Assembly (NCBI GenBank): GCA_024362935.1
Contig: JANCRA010000011.1
Span: 9,603,501 to 9,667,500 of the forward strand
Origin: Setophaga petechia
Taxonomy: Eukaryota; Chordata; Aves; Passeriformes; Parulidae
Length of the DNA: 64,000 nucleotides
Direction of reading: 5' to 3'
Under the pieces are notes generated by a model. It was not told the origin of the DNA. It ran no database searches and saw only the letters and a program-made list of their open reading frames with translations. Made by a program: the position numbers and the translations under genes. Shown here piece by piece: positions 29,601 through 41,876 of this stretch; the first letter of the stretch is position 1; each line of letters starts with the position of its first letter.

Positions 29601-32600
29601 GACCACTGTCCTTCAAAAAATGTTTCCTACTTTAATTCTGACCTAATAAAACTAATGCAGCACAGAAACCTACCTGCTGTTTAGGATGCTATCCTAACTT
29701 TGACTGGCATGTAAAAACCAGAGATCAATTCCTTGATGCATCTCTTTCGCTGCATTCCTAGGACCTTGTCAGCCTGCAGAAAAAAATAAAGTCCTATTAT
29801 AAGGTCTTGTACAGCTGTGCTTTTCCCAATGAGCATTAGCATTTCCCCAAAGTTTGTCACATTCACGTATTGTGAAAATTGTCCCTAACTTTGCACCATA
29901 CTACAAAAGTAGATTAAGCTCTCAGCCGTTTCAATGCAATGATGACAGGAAGAAAGGTTATCAGTACTGACATCAGTGTCCTTCACATCAAATTCCTGTG
30001 GCACCTTTAGGAAAACAGCTTTCTGAGTTTGCCAGTGGCCCATGTGGCTCTGCCACATTCTATCATTGGGGGGTTGATTAGCTCAAATCCATTTGGGTTT
30101 GTTGTCATAAGGTAGGGAGAAAGGATGAGAGGATGCAGGACAGATATTACAGTAGATAAACTGAGACATTTAGGAGTTATCATTCAATATTGGTTTCTTT
30201 CATTTTTAAAGTTGTACACAGAACTCTCCTTACCCAATGGCCATAGGCAGCCGCTGCCAGCATTGCCAAGAGACTCCTGAGATTTCTGATGATGTTTCTG
30301 GTAAAGGGAACACCAGAGTGAAAGGTGGCCTGTTTTCAGAGGCATGATGAAGGCTTTTGGGAACCTCAACTCATAGGCAGATACTATTATACTGACTCTC
30401 TAAGGGTCAGAGAACTGTTTGAAATACAACAGATTGCCATTGTATGAATAAGCAGATTAATTTATAATTGCAGAATGTCCCTTTTCCATTCTATGAGGCC
30501 ATAAAATCACCACTTCTTGTGGTCCAGTACCACTGTGAAAGCATTGCAGCAGCTGTAAACACTGTCACCATTATTACTCTGTTTACTTCTCTACCATGGA
30601 CCTTCTCTTTGACCCAAATTTACAGGACAGAATTTGGAGGACTTTTACCTTCTTGCTTCTCTCCCGATTTCTGGTTTTCTTAATGTAGTGAAATAAATGA
30701 GCTACTTCTCTGTTTTTTCTCATCAATTTATAAGAAATATGATGTGCCCAAACAGCTTTTGTTTGCTTGTTCTTGCTTTGCATGTAAGCAGAGCACCAGA
30801 AGAACCCTTGGTGATTAGAGAGGAGTTGAAGAGCTCCAAGGGGGAGCAAAGTAATAGAGAAAAACCTTTAAGTGCAGGAAGAAACGTCTCATAATAACCT
30901 TCCTGTAGATAAAAAAAGTCAAAGGCTGCGACGTGCTAATTTGAAAAGGCAGATGGAATTCTTGTGTACATTTGAAAAATGACAACTCCAAGTGTGCTTT
31001 CAAGGTGAAATTTCAAAAAACACTTGCCTGAGTTAGGAGCACAGACCTAACTGGAATCTGAGTGTTTAAAAAAAATCTCATGCCAGAATCACTAGAGAAT
31101 AAAATATGTTGTAGGCTTGAAGAATAATATCTAAAATATGGCCATTTTCATGCCCATAGTCCACATCTGCAAGTAATTATGGGTGCAAATGTGGATATGT
31201 CAACATCTACATACATTAATGTACCTGTTAATCTGATAGTTAAATGTATATTTGTTATCAAATAACATACTCTGCAAACTGTTCCCAGTTATTTGGCCAT
31301 GTAAAAAGGGAAGCCATGTTAACATTAACCCTCAGAATTCTAATGTTGATCTTTTTATCATGCACAAATAGAAATCACACTAATATCAAAGATAAATATA
31401 CATATTTGAGAGAGATATTAATACCTTGCCTCATTCTTATTTTATTGAGAACTGTATTTTCCACCCATGTTGTTCATCAATTCTCTTTTGTGTAGCAATA
31501 AACAAGTGAGTTACATGAACTTAATTGAGCAGATCTGTCAGTAATTAGTTTTTAAATACTTTCCAGTTCAGGAGGCTAGGCACTGATCTTCCTGATTATT
31601 TAAAATTGCCCTTTAAATAGTCTTTTGCACATTGAAGTGAAATTTAGATTTAAAAACATAATTGCAAGCCCCTCTTCACAAAACTTTACCCAAAGAAAAT
31701 GTCAGATTTGTATATCTATAGCTCACTCGAAGGAGAGGGAATTAATTTTTTCTCTTTCTTTCAAAGACATATACCGATTAGTTAACTATCATGAGATCTG
31801 ACATTTTCCTGAGTAGATTTTCATCATAATTGTTGATTTATACTAAGAAAAAATATAGTGCCACTGAATTGACTCACCAATAAGATTACTTTGCTGTTGG
31901 ACCAAAACCATTCTAGTGATGAGGTACTTGCTTTCACCTAGCTTTGTAGCTTTTAAGGTAGAGTTATTAGTTTCAGATGTCTGGTATGCACATGAAGTTT
32001 TTTTTCCTGGAAAACTTCACCCAACTTTGGGACTATGATTAACAGGTTATATTGTTATGCTGATTATTAAAGTGTAAAGTACCAGCTACTTTGTTAAGTT
32101 TTGGCACATTGAAAGGCTGTCTGAAGAACCTGCAGGTTGAGAAAAGCTTAGCCTCAGTGCTGAAGAGGTGCTCAATAATGTCCTTCTAAAAATCTTATCA
32201 AACTCGTTGTAAACATCTGAAAAGTCACCTTTAGCTTGTGCCAAGAAGTTTGTCACAGCCTGGAAGTAATCTCTTTTTAATAGCCCTTCTCTACTCCTAG
32301 AGATCCTTAAAGATCTTGTAATCTGCAACCAAGAGGACTTCTCTGGTAGGTTTCCCCTGCTGAAATCTGCTGTGGCTCCTGGAAATCACACATCATGAAA
32401 ATAAACTATACTGCCTGCCTTTTGCCATCTTAAGGAGTTCAGTATTGTCCATTTATACTTTGGCAGTTCTGGTTTTTGCTTTATTTATATGGACACACAT
32501 AACCCTCCAAGGAACTATATTTGAAGATAGCACATTAAAAGAACATTAGCCTGCATTCCTGCCTCCACCAGCCCTTTGTGTAAGCAATGATGCAGGCTCT

Positions 32601-33523
32601 AATTACCTGTATACATTCAATAATTTTTTCCCCCACCAGAGCTCTTACCTCACTCATAGCAGGGCCTGAGCCTAAGACTCAGTCAGGATGGCGTATTGAA
32701 TGGAGCTGTGTTGTAAACAATGTTTCATAGACCTCTTCCCCTATCGTTGCAGAAGTTCAGGGTGTGTGATCAAAACAAAAACACTGTGGGATTAAAACCA
32801 AAACAATGGTTGCCCAAGTAAAACCAAGACAGGTTCTACTGCAGCCTTTGACACTGTGGGTATGTTTACTGTGGGCAAGTGTGTGCTGTAGAGATAACTG
32901 AGCACTTCAGGCACCAGGAACAATTCTGCAGCTGCTCAAGGGAATTCATTCTTCAAAGTTAAGCTCAGAGATACCTGAAGCTGGACTGGTTCTTGCAGGT
33001 GGGTTAGCTTGGGCTGACAAGAGTTTGTAATGTAGAAAATAACACGGAGCTTTTTTGTGTTGCTTGGTTGCATACATCATATTTTACAAGGATGGTCAGT
33101 CAACAGTGTTGCATTTCTTACTACCTAACTCACAGGATACTCCTTTTGTGTGTGGGCTCAGCATACACAGCCCCAAGCAGAACTGATGGGAGCCATACGT
33201 TGAACCGAGCTGTTACAAATAATAAATGATCAGCCAGCAAACTAAATGTATTACTTAATTAAATTAAGAATCTTTAGGTATTTTTTAATGCAAAAACAAG
33301 GCATCAATGAGTCTTTCAATAGACATGTCTCAATGCTATCATCACACTTCAAAGAAGTAGAGCAAAGATAATATATTATTTCATATATGTGGAATAATAT
33401 TTAAGGAGTGCCATTTAAAATAAATAAAATAACTGAATATAGTAAGAGATTCAAATATGTAAGAAAGAAAAACTGGGACCCTGAACCCAAGATTATGTAA
33501 AAATTCCATTGTTACCTACATAT
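26644..33523. other. Gene-free AT-rich stretch
   Basis: No supportable gene. Open frames reach only about 90 codons. One at 32086-32328 on the minus strand has a balanced amino-acid composition (contains RDYFQAVTNFLAQAKGDF), but lacks an ATG at its 5' end and matches no family I know. A 13-bp, three-copy tandem repeat lies at 29575-29613. No mobile element was recognised. Confidence 0.55.
29575..29613. repeat. 13-bp tandem repeat, three copies
   Basis: Units GACAATTGTCTTA, GACCACTGTCTTG and GACCACTGTCCTT are adjacent, a 13-bp period with a few substitutions. Minor local duplication. Confidence 0.8.
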
Positions 33524-34050
33524 AATAGAATCACAGAATGGTTTGTGTTGGAAGGAACTCCAGGGATCATTTAGTTACAATCCTCCAACAGTGGGCAGGG
33601 ACATATTTCACTAGGCCGGGTTGCTCAGAGCCCCATCCTGGGGCTTAAACATTTCCAGGGATGGGACATTGATAGCTTCTCTGGGTAACCTGTTCCAATG
33701 TTTCACCACCCTTGCAGAGATTTCTTCCTTATGTCCACTCTTTAGGTTCAAAGCCATCCATTCTCCCTTGTCACTACATGTCCTTGTCAAAAGTCCCTCT
33801 CCAGCTCTCCTGTAGCCCCTTTAGGTGCTGGAAATCTGCTGCAAGGTCTCCCTAGAGCCCTCTCTTCTCCAGGCCAAGCAACCCCAAATCTCACAACCTG
33901 CCATCATAGGATGTAATCCAGCCCTGTGATTGCCTTTGTGGCCTCCTCTGGACTTGCTCCATGGGTCCATGTCCTTCCTTTGTGGGGACTCCAGATCTGG
34001 AGGTAATCCAGATGGGGTCTCATGAGAGTAGAGGAATAATAATGTTGAGA
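33524..34050 (-). mobile_element. CR1 LINE fragment, 5'-truncated, minus strand
   Basis: On the plus strand it begins AATAGAATCACAGAATGGTT, the reverse complement of a CR1 3' end. It then runs through the CR1 3' UTR and the end of ORF2 (words such as CTTCCAGGGATGGG-like, CTCTGGGTAACCTGTTCC, TCTCTTCTCCAGGCCAAGCA, CTCCTCTGGACTTGCTCC). Minus-strand translation gives broken matches to the C-terminal CR1 ORF2 region. Homology fades near 34042-34050, consistent with the usual 5' truncation. The copy is diverged and frameshifted, so it is inactive. CR1 subfamily cannot be assigned by eye. It differs in 3' UTR from the CR1 copy at 35417-35959. Confidence 0.9.
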
Positions 34051-35416
34051 CAAAGTTCTCTGCTGTGTTCTCTGAGTCTGCAGTACACAGCCAGCTGCCA
34101 TTTAAATGCTTCCTAAATAATTGGAACTTTATAATATTGGAGTGGTTTGGGGTTAGTTTTGTTGAGTTGGGTTTTTTAATGTGGATACCTTTAAAATTCA
34201 ATAAACACTGTCTGTGTGATGGAATGAAAAGTAGCTGCACTCTGCTTCCTATTATTCCTTTCCTATCTGCTTCCCACTCTCAGAGATGATTTTTATTCAA
34301 ATCCTTTCTTTTTTATTTTTCCCAGCCTGAAATCAACAGAGGATTTTTTGCTGAACTGCTCAGAAACCTTGCTGCCTTGCATACTGAAATCATGAAGTAC
34401 TGTATATCTCTCTCTAGAAAGTAAAAGTAAACACCAGAGTGTTATAACTGAGGTCATTCTTTCTCCATGTCTAGACATCTTTGGTAATCTTTCCCTTTTA
34501 TAATGCTGCTGTGCCTTCCATGTACTGAGCTGTGAGGAAAGTACTTTGCTCTTTGTTGCACAAAATATGCTGAATTTTCCAGACAACTTTCAGTACAGCA
34601 TCTTAGACTGTTAGGCTGGTGTGTGTGATCTTTTATGAAATCAGATTTTTTCCTCTGAGGAACTTTGCTCAGTAAACCAGTGGCAAATTTGGAATGAAAA
34701 TATGACTGATGTGGTTCCTTAATGCCCAGCTTGTTAAGCAAATGCTGCTGAATCCAGTCCCCAGTAAACAAGCTAAACTTCTTGTTCCACTCGAAATATA
34801 TTTTACTAAGAATCTTTGTAGATCACTCTTTATGCAAAAAATAATGTCACAAGTCATGGTTTTGAGCAGAATAAAGCAAACATTTATTAAATTAAATCAT
34901 ATGCTGAATCAGTGTTTGCCCATATAGTTCCATTTTTTAAATATTAATATTCTTTTCTAACTCTTTGTACATAAATAATCTTTTAAGAGAGTAACAATGA
35001 AATATAGACAATCCACATCAAATGAATGCGAGCTTTTGATGTGATTATCAAAGGTCTGTTGGATTTTCTCTAATTTTAATTAGTATTGGGTTCTAACCAA
35101 CAAATTCAAGTCTCTCATGGATTTTTTAAATTCAAACATTATGCCCCTTTGCACAAAGGATTTTGGCTTAATTTGGCCCATTATAAAGCTACTGGTTATT
35201 AATAAAATTATGTAGAAGTTCAGATTTTGAAAACTAAAGTGCTGAGGATTTGCTTTAGCATGGAGAAATTAAGTAATTGGTCTGTGCACTAAATGAAACT
35301 CAGTAAAGGCTTTTGAGGTGGGTTTTTTCAATATTAGCTATTGGAGAAATACTTTAATGTTTAAAAAGAATACACTAACCAGGAATTCTTCCTGATACAG
35401 TCATAAACTAAGTAGA
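34051..35416. other. Unannotated stretch between the two CR1 fragments
   Basis: No gene or repeat is recognised. Overlapping short open frames (up to 105 codons, minus, 34454-34771) have no family resemblance. Confidence 0.55.
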
Positions 35417-35959
35417 TCATAAAATCATAGAATCATTAAGGTTGGAAAAGACCTCCAAGATCATCAGGTCCAACCTTTGACCGGTCACCACCTTGTCAAT
35501 TACACCACAGCACTAAGTGCCAGATCAAGCCTTTCCTTGAACACTTCCAGGGATGGTGACACCACCATCTCCCTGGGCAAGCCCTGCCAGTGAAGATGTT
35601 CTTCATGATGTCCAGACTGAACCTTCCCTGGTGCAGCCTGAGGCCATGTCCTCTTGTCCTGTCAGTGGCTGCCTGGTAGAAAAGACCAGCTTTCAGGGAG
35701 TTGTAGAGAGAGATAAGGTGTCCTCTGAGCCTCCTGTTCTCCAGGCTAAACACCCCCAGCTCCCTCAGCTGCTCCTCATCAGACTTGTGCTCCAGACCCT
35801 TCCCCAGCTCTGTTGCCCTTCCTGGTCTTGTTCCAACATCTCAATGTTCTTCTTGTAGTGAGTGGCCCAAAACTGGACACAGGACTCAAGGTGTGGCCTC
35901 ACCACTGCCCAGTACAGAGGGACAATCATTTCCCTAGTCCTGCTGGGCATACTGTTGTC
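35417..35959 (-). mobile_element. CR1 LINE fragment, 5'-truncated, minus strand
   Basis: On the minus strand the fragment starts in the C-terminal part of ORF2. The frame gives [20 protein letters not shown] and then CVQFWA, the typical CR1 segment after the reverse-transcriptase domain. It continues through frames resembling the [12 protein letters not shown] and [18 protein letters not shown] blocks, then the 3' UTR. It ends in the CR1 octamer tail (ATTCTATG ATTTTATG on the minus strand, 35417-35434). Stops and frameshifts make it inactive. Its 5' end is not followed by random flank: within a few bases it meets the oligo-T end of a U6 pseudogene on the same strand, described separately. Confidence 0.95.
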
Positions 35960-35961
35960 TC

Positions 35962-36072
35962 AAAAAATTTTTTTCACTCTCTGTGAATCTGCGTGTCATC
36001 CGTGCCAAGGAGCCATGCTAATCTTCTCTGTATTGTTCCAATTTTTTGTGTATGTACTACCAAAGTGAAATA
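35962..36072 (-). pseudogene. U6 spliceosomal snRNA pseudogene (U6-like), fused upstream of CR1
   Basis: Read on the minus strand, the segment follows vertebrate U6 almost from end to end. A TTTGGTAGTACATA-like 5' stem comes first, then AAAATTGGAACAATACAGAG-type sequence and AAGATTAGCATGG (the conserved AGATTAGCATGGCCCC region). After that come GGATGACACGCA, the 3' part (ATTC..GAG..) and a terminal oligo-T. The ACAGAGA box region and the AGC of the catalytic stem are recognisable, but substitutions are many: for example GCGCAAGG is altered to TGGCACGG and the 5' stem is degraded. There is no TATA box or PSE upstream (plus-strand 36073 onward), so it is a retrocopy and not an expressed gene. 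The full-length U6 body and its terminal T-run sit immediately 5' of the truncated CR1 on the same strand. Confidence 0.93.
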
Positions 36073-38197
36073 TTCAATACTATCACTACTTTCAATGCTG
36101 TGGAGAGCTTAACCACAGAGATACTGGCCATTGTAAATAGCTATAAAAAAAAGGACACGTTGCATGCACATTTGCAGCATGTTCCTATGTCATTTTACTG
36201 ATTCCAGTCCTTTTTCTCTGGGAAAAGCCAAATACCATTTGAACAGGCAAAGAAACACGAAGTTAACCAGACTGATCTGGCCTACAAGGCCATTTGAGTT
36301 GTGCTAAGAGATTAGAAATCAGCTGTATTTTTTTTTTTCCTGGTAGACCTTTAACCAAGGAGGAAAGCCCAACCAGGCAGTAAGGGGTGATTCATGGATT
36401 CTGAAGCCAGAAATGACTACTAGTACCATTTAATCTCTAGCCACAGGACCTATAGTATTTATTTTCCCTAGAGGGTCCTTAGAGAGGGGAAAGCTGATGG
36501 CCCAGTGGTGGCTGCCAGCCCTGCAGTCTCTTCCAGCTGCTGCAGGGTGAGAGGCTGAGTGTGGTATGGGAAGGGTGCTGGATGTCTATTCCTCTTCATT
36601 AACTTCTCCAGGGCTTACTCTGGTGCTACTTTGGCTCCCTGTTAGAACTTTGCCTAATGTCAAAGATTGGGTTTCTCCTCTGCATCCACTTTGGATGAGT
36701 GTTTCACTTTTCCAAAGGTGCACAGATTCTTATCCCTGGGGGCATGAGCTGGTATCTCCACTCTACAGTAGGCTTTTGCTCCCCTTTCACAGCATTTCAG
36801 TGTGTTCAAACTTGTGCTGAATTCAGGCCACCTATCCAGGAGATTCAGCATGCTCTGCAGCTGACTCCTGACTGTTTTTCCTAGCATCAATGTTTTGTCT
36901 CCTTCATACTGTGCCCAGAATTCAGATTATTTTCAAATAAAGGTTAAAATGGCTTAAGACCAAGAGCCTTGCAGTGTCTTACTAGTAATGGATCAGATAA
37001 TTTATGCTTTTCCATTAATGCATACATTTTGAGTGCTATCAGTCAAGTGGCTTTTAAATCATTTAATCTGTGCTCTATTAATTACATATAATGCAGGATT
37101 TTAAAACACAATGTCGTGTGTAGTATGTCAAATGCTGCAGTGAAATTTGATTAGACTGTAACAACACAGCTACCTTTGTCAACCAGACCTATAATCTTAT
37201 AAAAGAAAAATCTAAATAAGATAATTTGACAAGAACTACTTTCTCTGAAACGACATTGAACGCTAGAGCTTTATTTTTAGCTCATAATTCCCTGTTGATA
37301 GAGTGCTGACTTTGTCCAGCTTTCTAAATTTTTTTTCCCAAGATTAGAATTAGAATAACTGATATATCATTTCCTGGGCCACTTTCTTTAAATGCTACGG
37401 TAAGTCAGCAATTCCTTGGATTATCCTTTCTTTCCCAAGACTTGGTAAAGAAAATTTACTCTAGTGGTCCAGAGACCTTCTTGACTAATTTTTTTAAACT
37501 TTTCAGGTAAGAAAAAGGTTTATAATATTTGATTTTAGTAGAAGATATGAACTATTCAGATGCACTGATTGTTCAGTTTAATTCCCTTTGATCTTTAATT
37601 TTTTAAGAAATCTGCTGGCCAATATTGCCATTTATTTATTTCTGAAAGGAAGAAATGTAGGTCCCAAGACCACAGTGGGACCTCAAGGCAGATGAGTGGC
37701 TAAAACTCGGCTCTTGCTCTGACCTAAGGGTGGGAGTCCTGGTTCATCTCACAGCTACCCATGAGGTAGCAATATGCCTTACCTTTGCTAAGCATACCAG
37801 GAGAGTCTGCAGGGAGTGGTTTATTGATAAGAATGATGAATTTACATGTATGCTGGTTCTTTATCAGCCTCCTAGAAATGTTTTGCTGCCTACCTTTTCC
37901 TCATCGTTACAACCGGTCACGGCACTCAGCAAAACCCACTGTACCAACTTCTCTTTTCCTTTCTAACAGTGCTGTAACTTCATGCAGTTTGAGAAGTCTT
38001 GAGGCCTAACAAGAACTGTGGATCTTCCCACAGCAGGGTTTGTCTGTAGGGTGATGCACCTGGAAAAAGCACTGCCTGTGGTAAGCATCAAAGTACCCTG
38101 AATAACTGTCTGCCCCAGACAATCCCACAGCTTTTCTTGTATCTTGTGGTTTACCAGGCATGACAACAGATGTGGGTGACTTGTTGCTTTGTAGTTT

Positions 38198-38220
38198 GTT
38201 TGTTTGTTTGTGTGTGTGTT
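38198..38220. repeat. (TTTG)n / (TG)n short microsatellite
   Basis: GTTTGTTTGTTTGTTTG followed by TGTGTGTG. Simple repeat. Confidence 0.85.
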
Positions 38221-41200
38221 TTCATCTCAGATTTTCACATTCTTGAAAGATGTTTTTGTTCTCCTGGTCTTTGAAAATCTGCAACCTAGAGGTTGAAAAC
38301 CTAGAGGCGAACACAGAAGTTGAGATTTCATTGGCTGCAAAATCTAACTGTTACACAAACCTGGTGACCTTCTGGGTCTTACCATCCTCAGATTTCAGGT
38401 CTGGCACAGCAGAAAAATTCTAAACAGTGAGTTCAGGATTATTTCAGACTAGATATTTTCAGGATACTACAAGTAGATGTCTGGGGAAAGCTGACACTCT
38501 GCTGATTTTTTTTTTTCCATCATCAATCCCAGTCAGAGATAAGGTCCTGTTCTGCACAGACCTATGGGGTGAACTAAGGTGATAAGGGTCAGAATAACTG
38601 TACACAGATAATTAGTCACTACTTATAAGAAAAGACCTAACAAGACCATAAATGTAATAACTTTATTTTCAGAATTATGAAAATCAGCAATGAAACTATT
38701 ATTCATAGGCGAACTGAAATGCCAGAATCAGAAATACTTGCTCTATTATTATTATTCAAATGGTGAACTCTTTGGTGTGTTTCATTCACTCTTTGATGGA
38801 GATGGCTTAAAACTGGCATTAATTTTTTTTTTTTTGTTTTAGCAAACCTTGTTAGAAAGGACACTCAAGCAGTCCTTAATTACAGTAACATCTTCAATAA
38901 AATCCATCCATGGGTCCCTAGATATCTGCATATTGTTCTTCAGCAGATATCACCCCTATAAAAACACAGTATAAAAATCCCCAAATAAAATCATGGAATA
39001 GCCATGTCAAAAAGTGAATTAGTTGATCTACAAATTTAGGACCATTTAGAAAAAATGTAGCTTCACTTCCCTTTATCTGTGTTCTCTACATTGCAGGGGG
39101 CAGTTGTTTCTTTGTTTAATCATGTCTTTGACCACAGTTCAAAAGTCAATATTCTACTGTCAGATACTAGCTTGCAGTTGAGGGATAGGTAAGGAACTTA
39201 ACTAGGAAGCTTTGTGAATAGGGAATTGAATTTGCATCTAATTCACAAAGCACACATGTTTACATGACCTTTAAAAAAGGGAATTAGAGCAGTTTGATCA
39301 TGAGCTCTAGGCAATCTGACATAGTGAGGTGATTGAATCAAGAGGCTCAGGTACTTCTTAGATGAGAGCTGAACTGAAAGAGAATTATTTTAATTTAAAT
39401 GCAATTTCATATCAAATTCATAGCTGTGTTAGCATTATGAAATAATTGTAGTGGCACTGTAAAGGACTGTCCAGAAGCTTTTATGGTAATAACAAACACT
39501 CTAAGGCTGTCAGTTCATCCGGGTCCCTTCTTGCTACCAAACAGTGCAGGGAATCCATTGTGGAGATTTGGTCAGAATGTGGCAAGTGATATTCAGGCAG
39601 ACATTTAATATTTACTGAGGTCAAATGTATTATAACATTAAATTCTCAGAAGAATACAAAAGCTTGGTTAAAATACCAATTAAATAGAGGATTTAATTTC
39701 TAAACTCCTTTAATGCCAAACTTTCATTAGACTACAAGTATGCAAAGGATGATTTTGATTATGTAACCTGTCCTGTGTTTAAGAGCCAAGCATCTCTCAT
39801 TCTGTGCAAGCACTACATGCCTCTATGGATCTAGAGCCCTGGGTTTTGAAATATGCAGAGAAAATAAGTACTTTTCAAAACCAAGAAGGATACTGGAGTT
39901 CTTATTTACTCTCCAAATGCTCAACAGCACTTTTTTCAGGAGCATGTGTAAAACTTTGCCTCTTCACCCACATGGATATTGAGGATGTGTCTCAGTATGC
40001 TTTACATTTCCTATGAGGATAATACATTGCTTACCAAGGGGAAAGGGAGGTTGGGAAAACCAGAATGTCTACATAGTCTCTGCCAGAAAGTCATGAGTTT
40101 ATTCTGTCTGTGTTTCCAACTGACAAGGAGCTTTGTGTGTGAAGTGTCACTCTGGACAAGGCAGTGCTAAACCTACTTTAATAGACATTGCCTTTTTGGA
40201 CAACCCACTGACCAAGTGTTCATCTTTGCCATGGGCCTACAGGCTGAGCTGCTCCCAAAAAGCAACTGCCAAGTAATGCAGTGTGGTGGCTCTGTGGGGC
40301 AGATTGCCATTGGTATTAGGATTACCTGTCACACGCCTGTGATAAATGTAAAGTTAACAAGAACATACTCCCAAACCAAATCCATTGAGATTTCACAGGA
40401 TAATAGGTGTAAAGGAGTAGAACAGCAATGTAGGGTTTCCTATCCTTTTAATGGCTTATTAGTTATAAATGCTTAATGGCTGATTATATCTTCGTCCTGC
40501 ACAAGGCCCCCAAACGTGTCAGTGCTCCTCTTGTTCCAAACGTCACCTGGTTTACTGAATGTTCTGTAAAGCAAAGGCAGCCCCAGCAAGGTGACCTCCC
40601 TCAGCCCTGCTCCCAACACTTGCCTAGCTGCCCTTCTTCAGGAAGACAGATTTCTTCCAGTACAGCATGCCAGGTCAGTCCAGTTCAGAGGTTAGGTTTT
40701 CATGTTCTCTGCTGGGAGAAATAAGGGACATATGAGATAGTGAATAGTAATATCAGAAAGATATCTATTGATGGTAATATCATGTAAATTGTGGGATCTC
40801 TTTTTAAGGAATTTTTTCTAATTCATTCCCACACTAGATGAAAAGTTCCCTTTTCTTTTCAGTTTTCTGAACAACATTGTCCATAAAATTTTTTTAAAGT
40901 CTTAGTAATTTATTCATATTCATAATCCAGTTTAATTATAGCTGCATGTGATTGTCTATTCTTAGATATCATCTTTCCAGGTTATAATAATACAAAAGAA
41001 TGGTAGTTTGCAAAAAATTGCACAGATACATAGTGCTCAATTTTGATGAAGCTGGGCACAGACCAGGGACTGATTATGTCTCTATTATGCCTAGTACATT
41101 GAGGAAATCAAATGGTCTTAGCATCTGGGTTTTAAGACAGGCTAAGTAACAACACAGATGTTACTGCCAGACTGCACACAGCCTTGTAGTGGATGAGGAA

Positions 41201-41785
41201 ATAGAAAGATACTGCAGACGTCCCATTTCTCCATTATGTTCCCATTCTGTGTCTTACCTGAAAGGTCCAATAAGCATCTAATGCCCTTTTAGTTGTCAAT
41301 AATGGAAATTTATTGCTTTTGAGTTATGATTAAAGTACCCTTCATAGTTTTTGCAATTTTTTTCAAATGGAAAATGTTGATGTTTTTGTTGGAGAAACAA
41401 ATTCCTTGTTGTATCAGAGGAAGTGTTCTCTAGCTTAAGAGTTAACCCAGAAGAGAAGAATGAAAATTTGAAGACCTCAGCCAGAGCTTCAGCTGATTTT
41501 CAGAATGTAAACACTTGCATTCTGGTTGAAAATTCAATATTTTCCACTTATGAGTTCAATTTCTCTTCTTTTTCTTCACATTTAATGCAGTTTTTTAATG
41601 AAAATTGCATTTTTAAACCAGTCTATTACACCATGGAGAGCACTTGCTTGTCAGTCCTTCACTGAATCTCTGATCAGTTACACCTGCTCATTTCTGCAAT
41701 AAGAGCCCCTGACATGGTTCATGGTGGGTGCATTTCAATGCTGCAGCTCTCACCTGAGATTTAAAGGAAGCTGTTTGAAAACAGC

Positions 41786-41876
41786 TTAAAGAAACATTTT
41801 TAAAAACTTTTGATTACATTGATTTGATTTAAATTAAATGTTGATGGTTTAAAGGAACATGTTTAAAAACTTTTCT
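41786..41876. repeat. Imperfect direct repeat, about 62-bp spacing
   Basis: AAAGAAACATTTTTAAAAAC at 41791 and AAAGGAACATGTTTAAAAAC at 41853 share about 18 of 20 bases and are each followed by TTTT. Possibly a local duplication, possibly chance in AT-rich DNA. Confidence 0.5.

Noticed and set aside
35962..36072. Functional U6 gene
   Set aside because: Several substitutions in conserved U6 positions, no upstream TATA/PSE, and direct attachment to a truncated CR1; a retrocopy.
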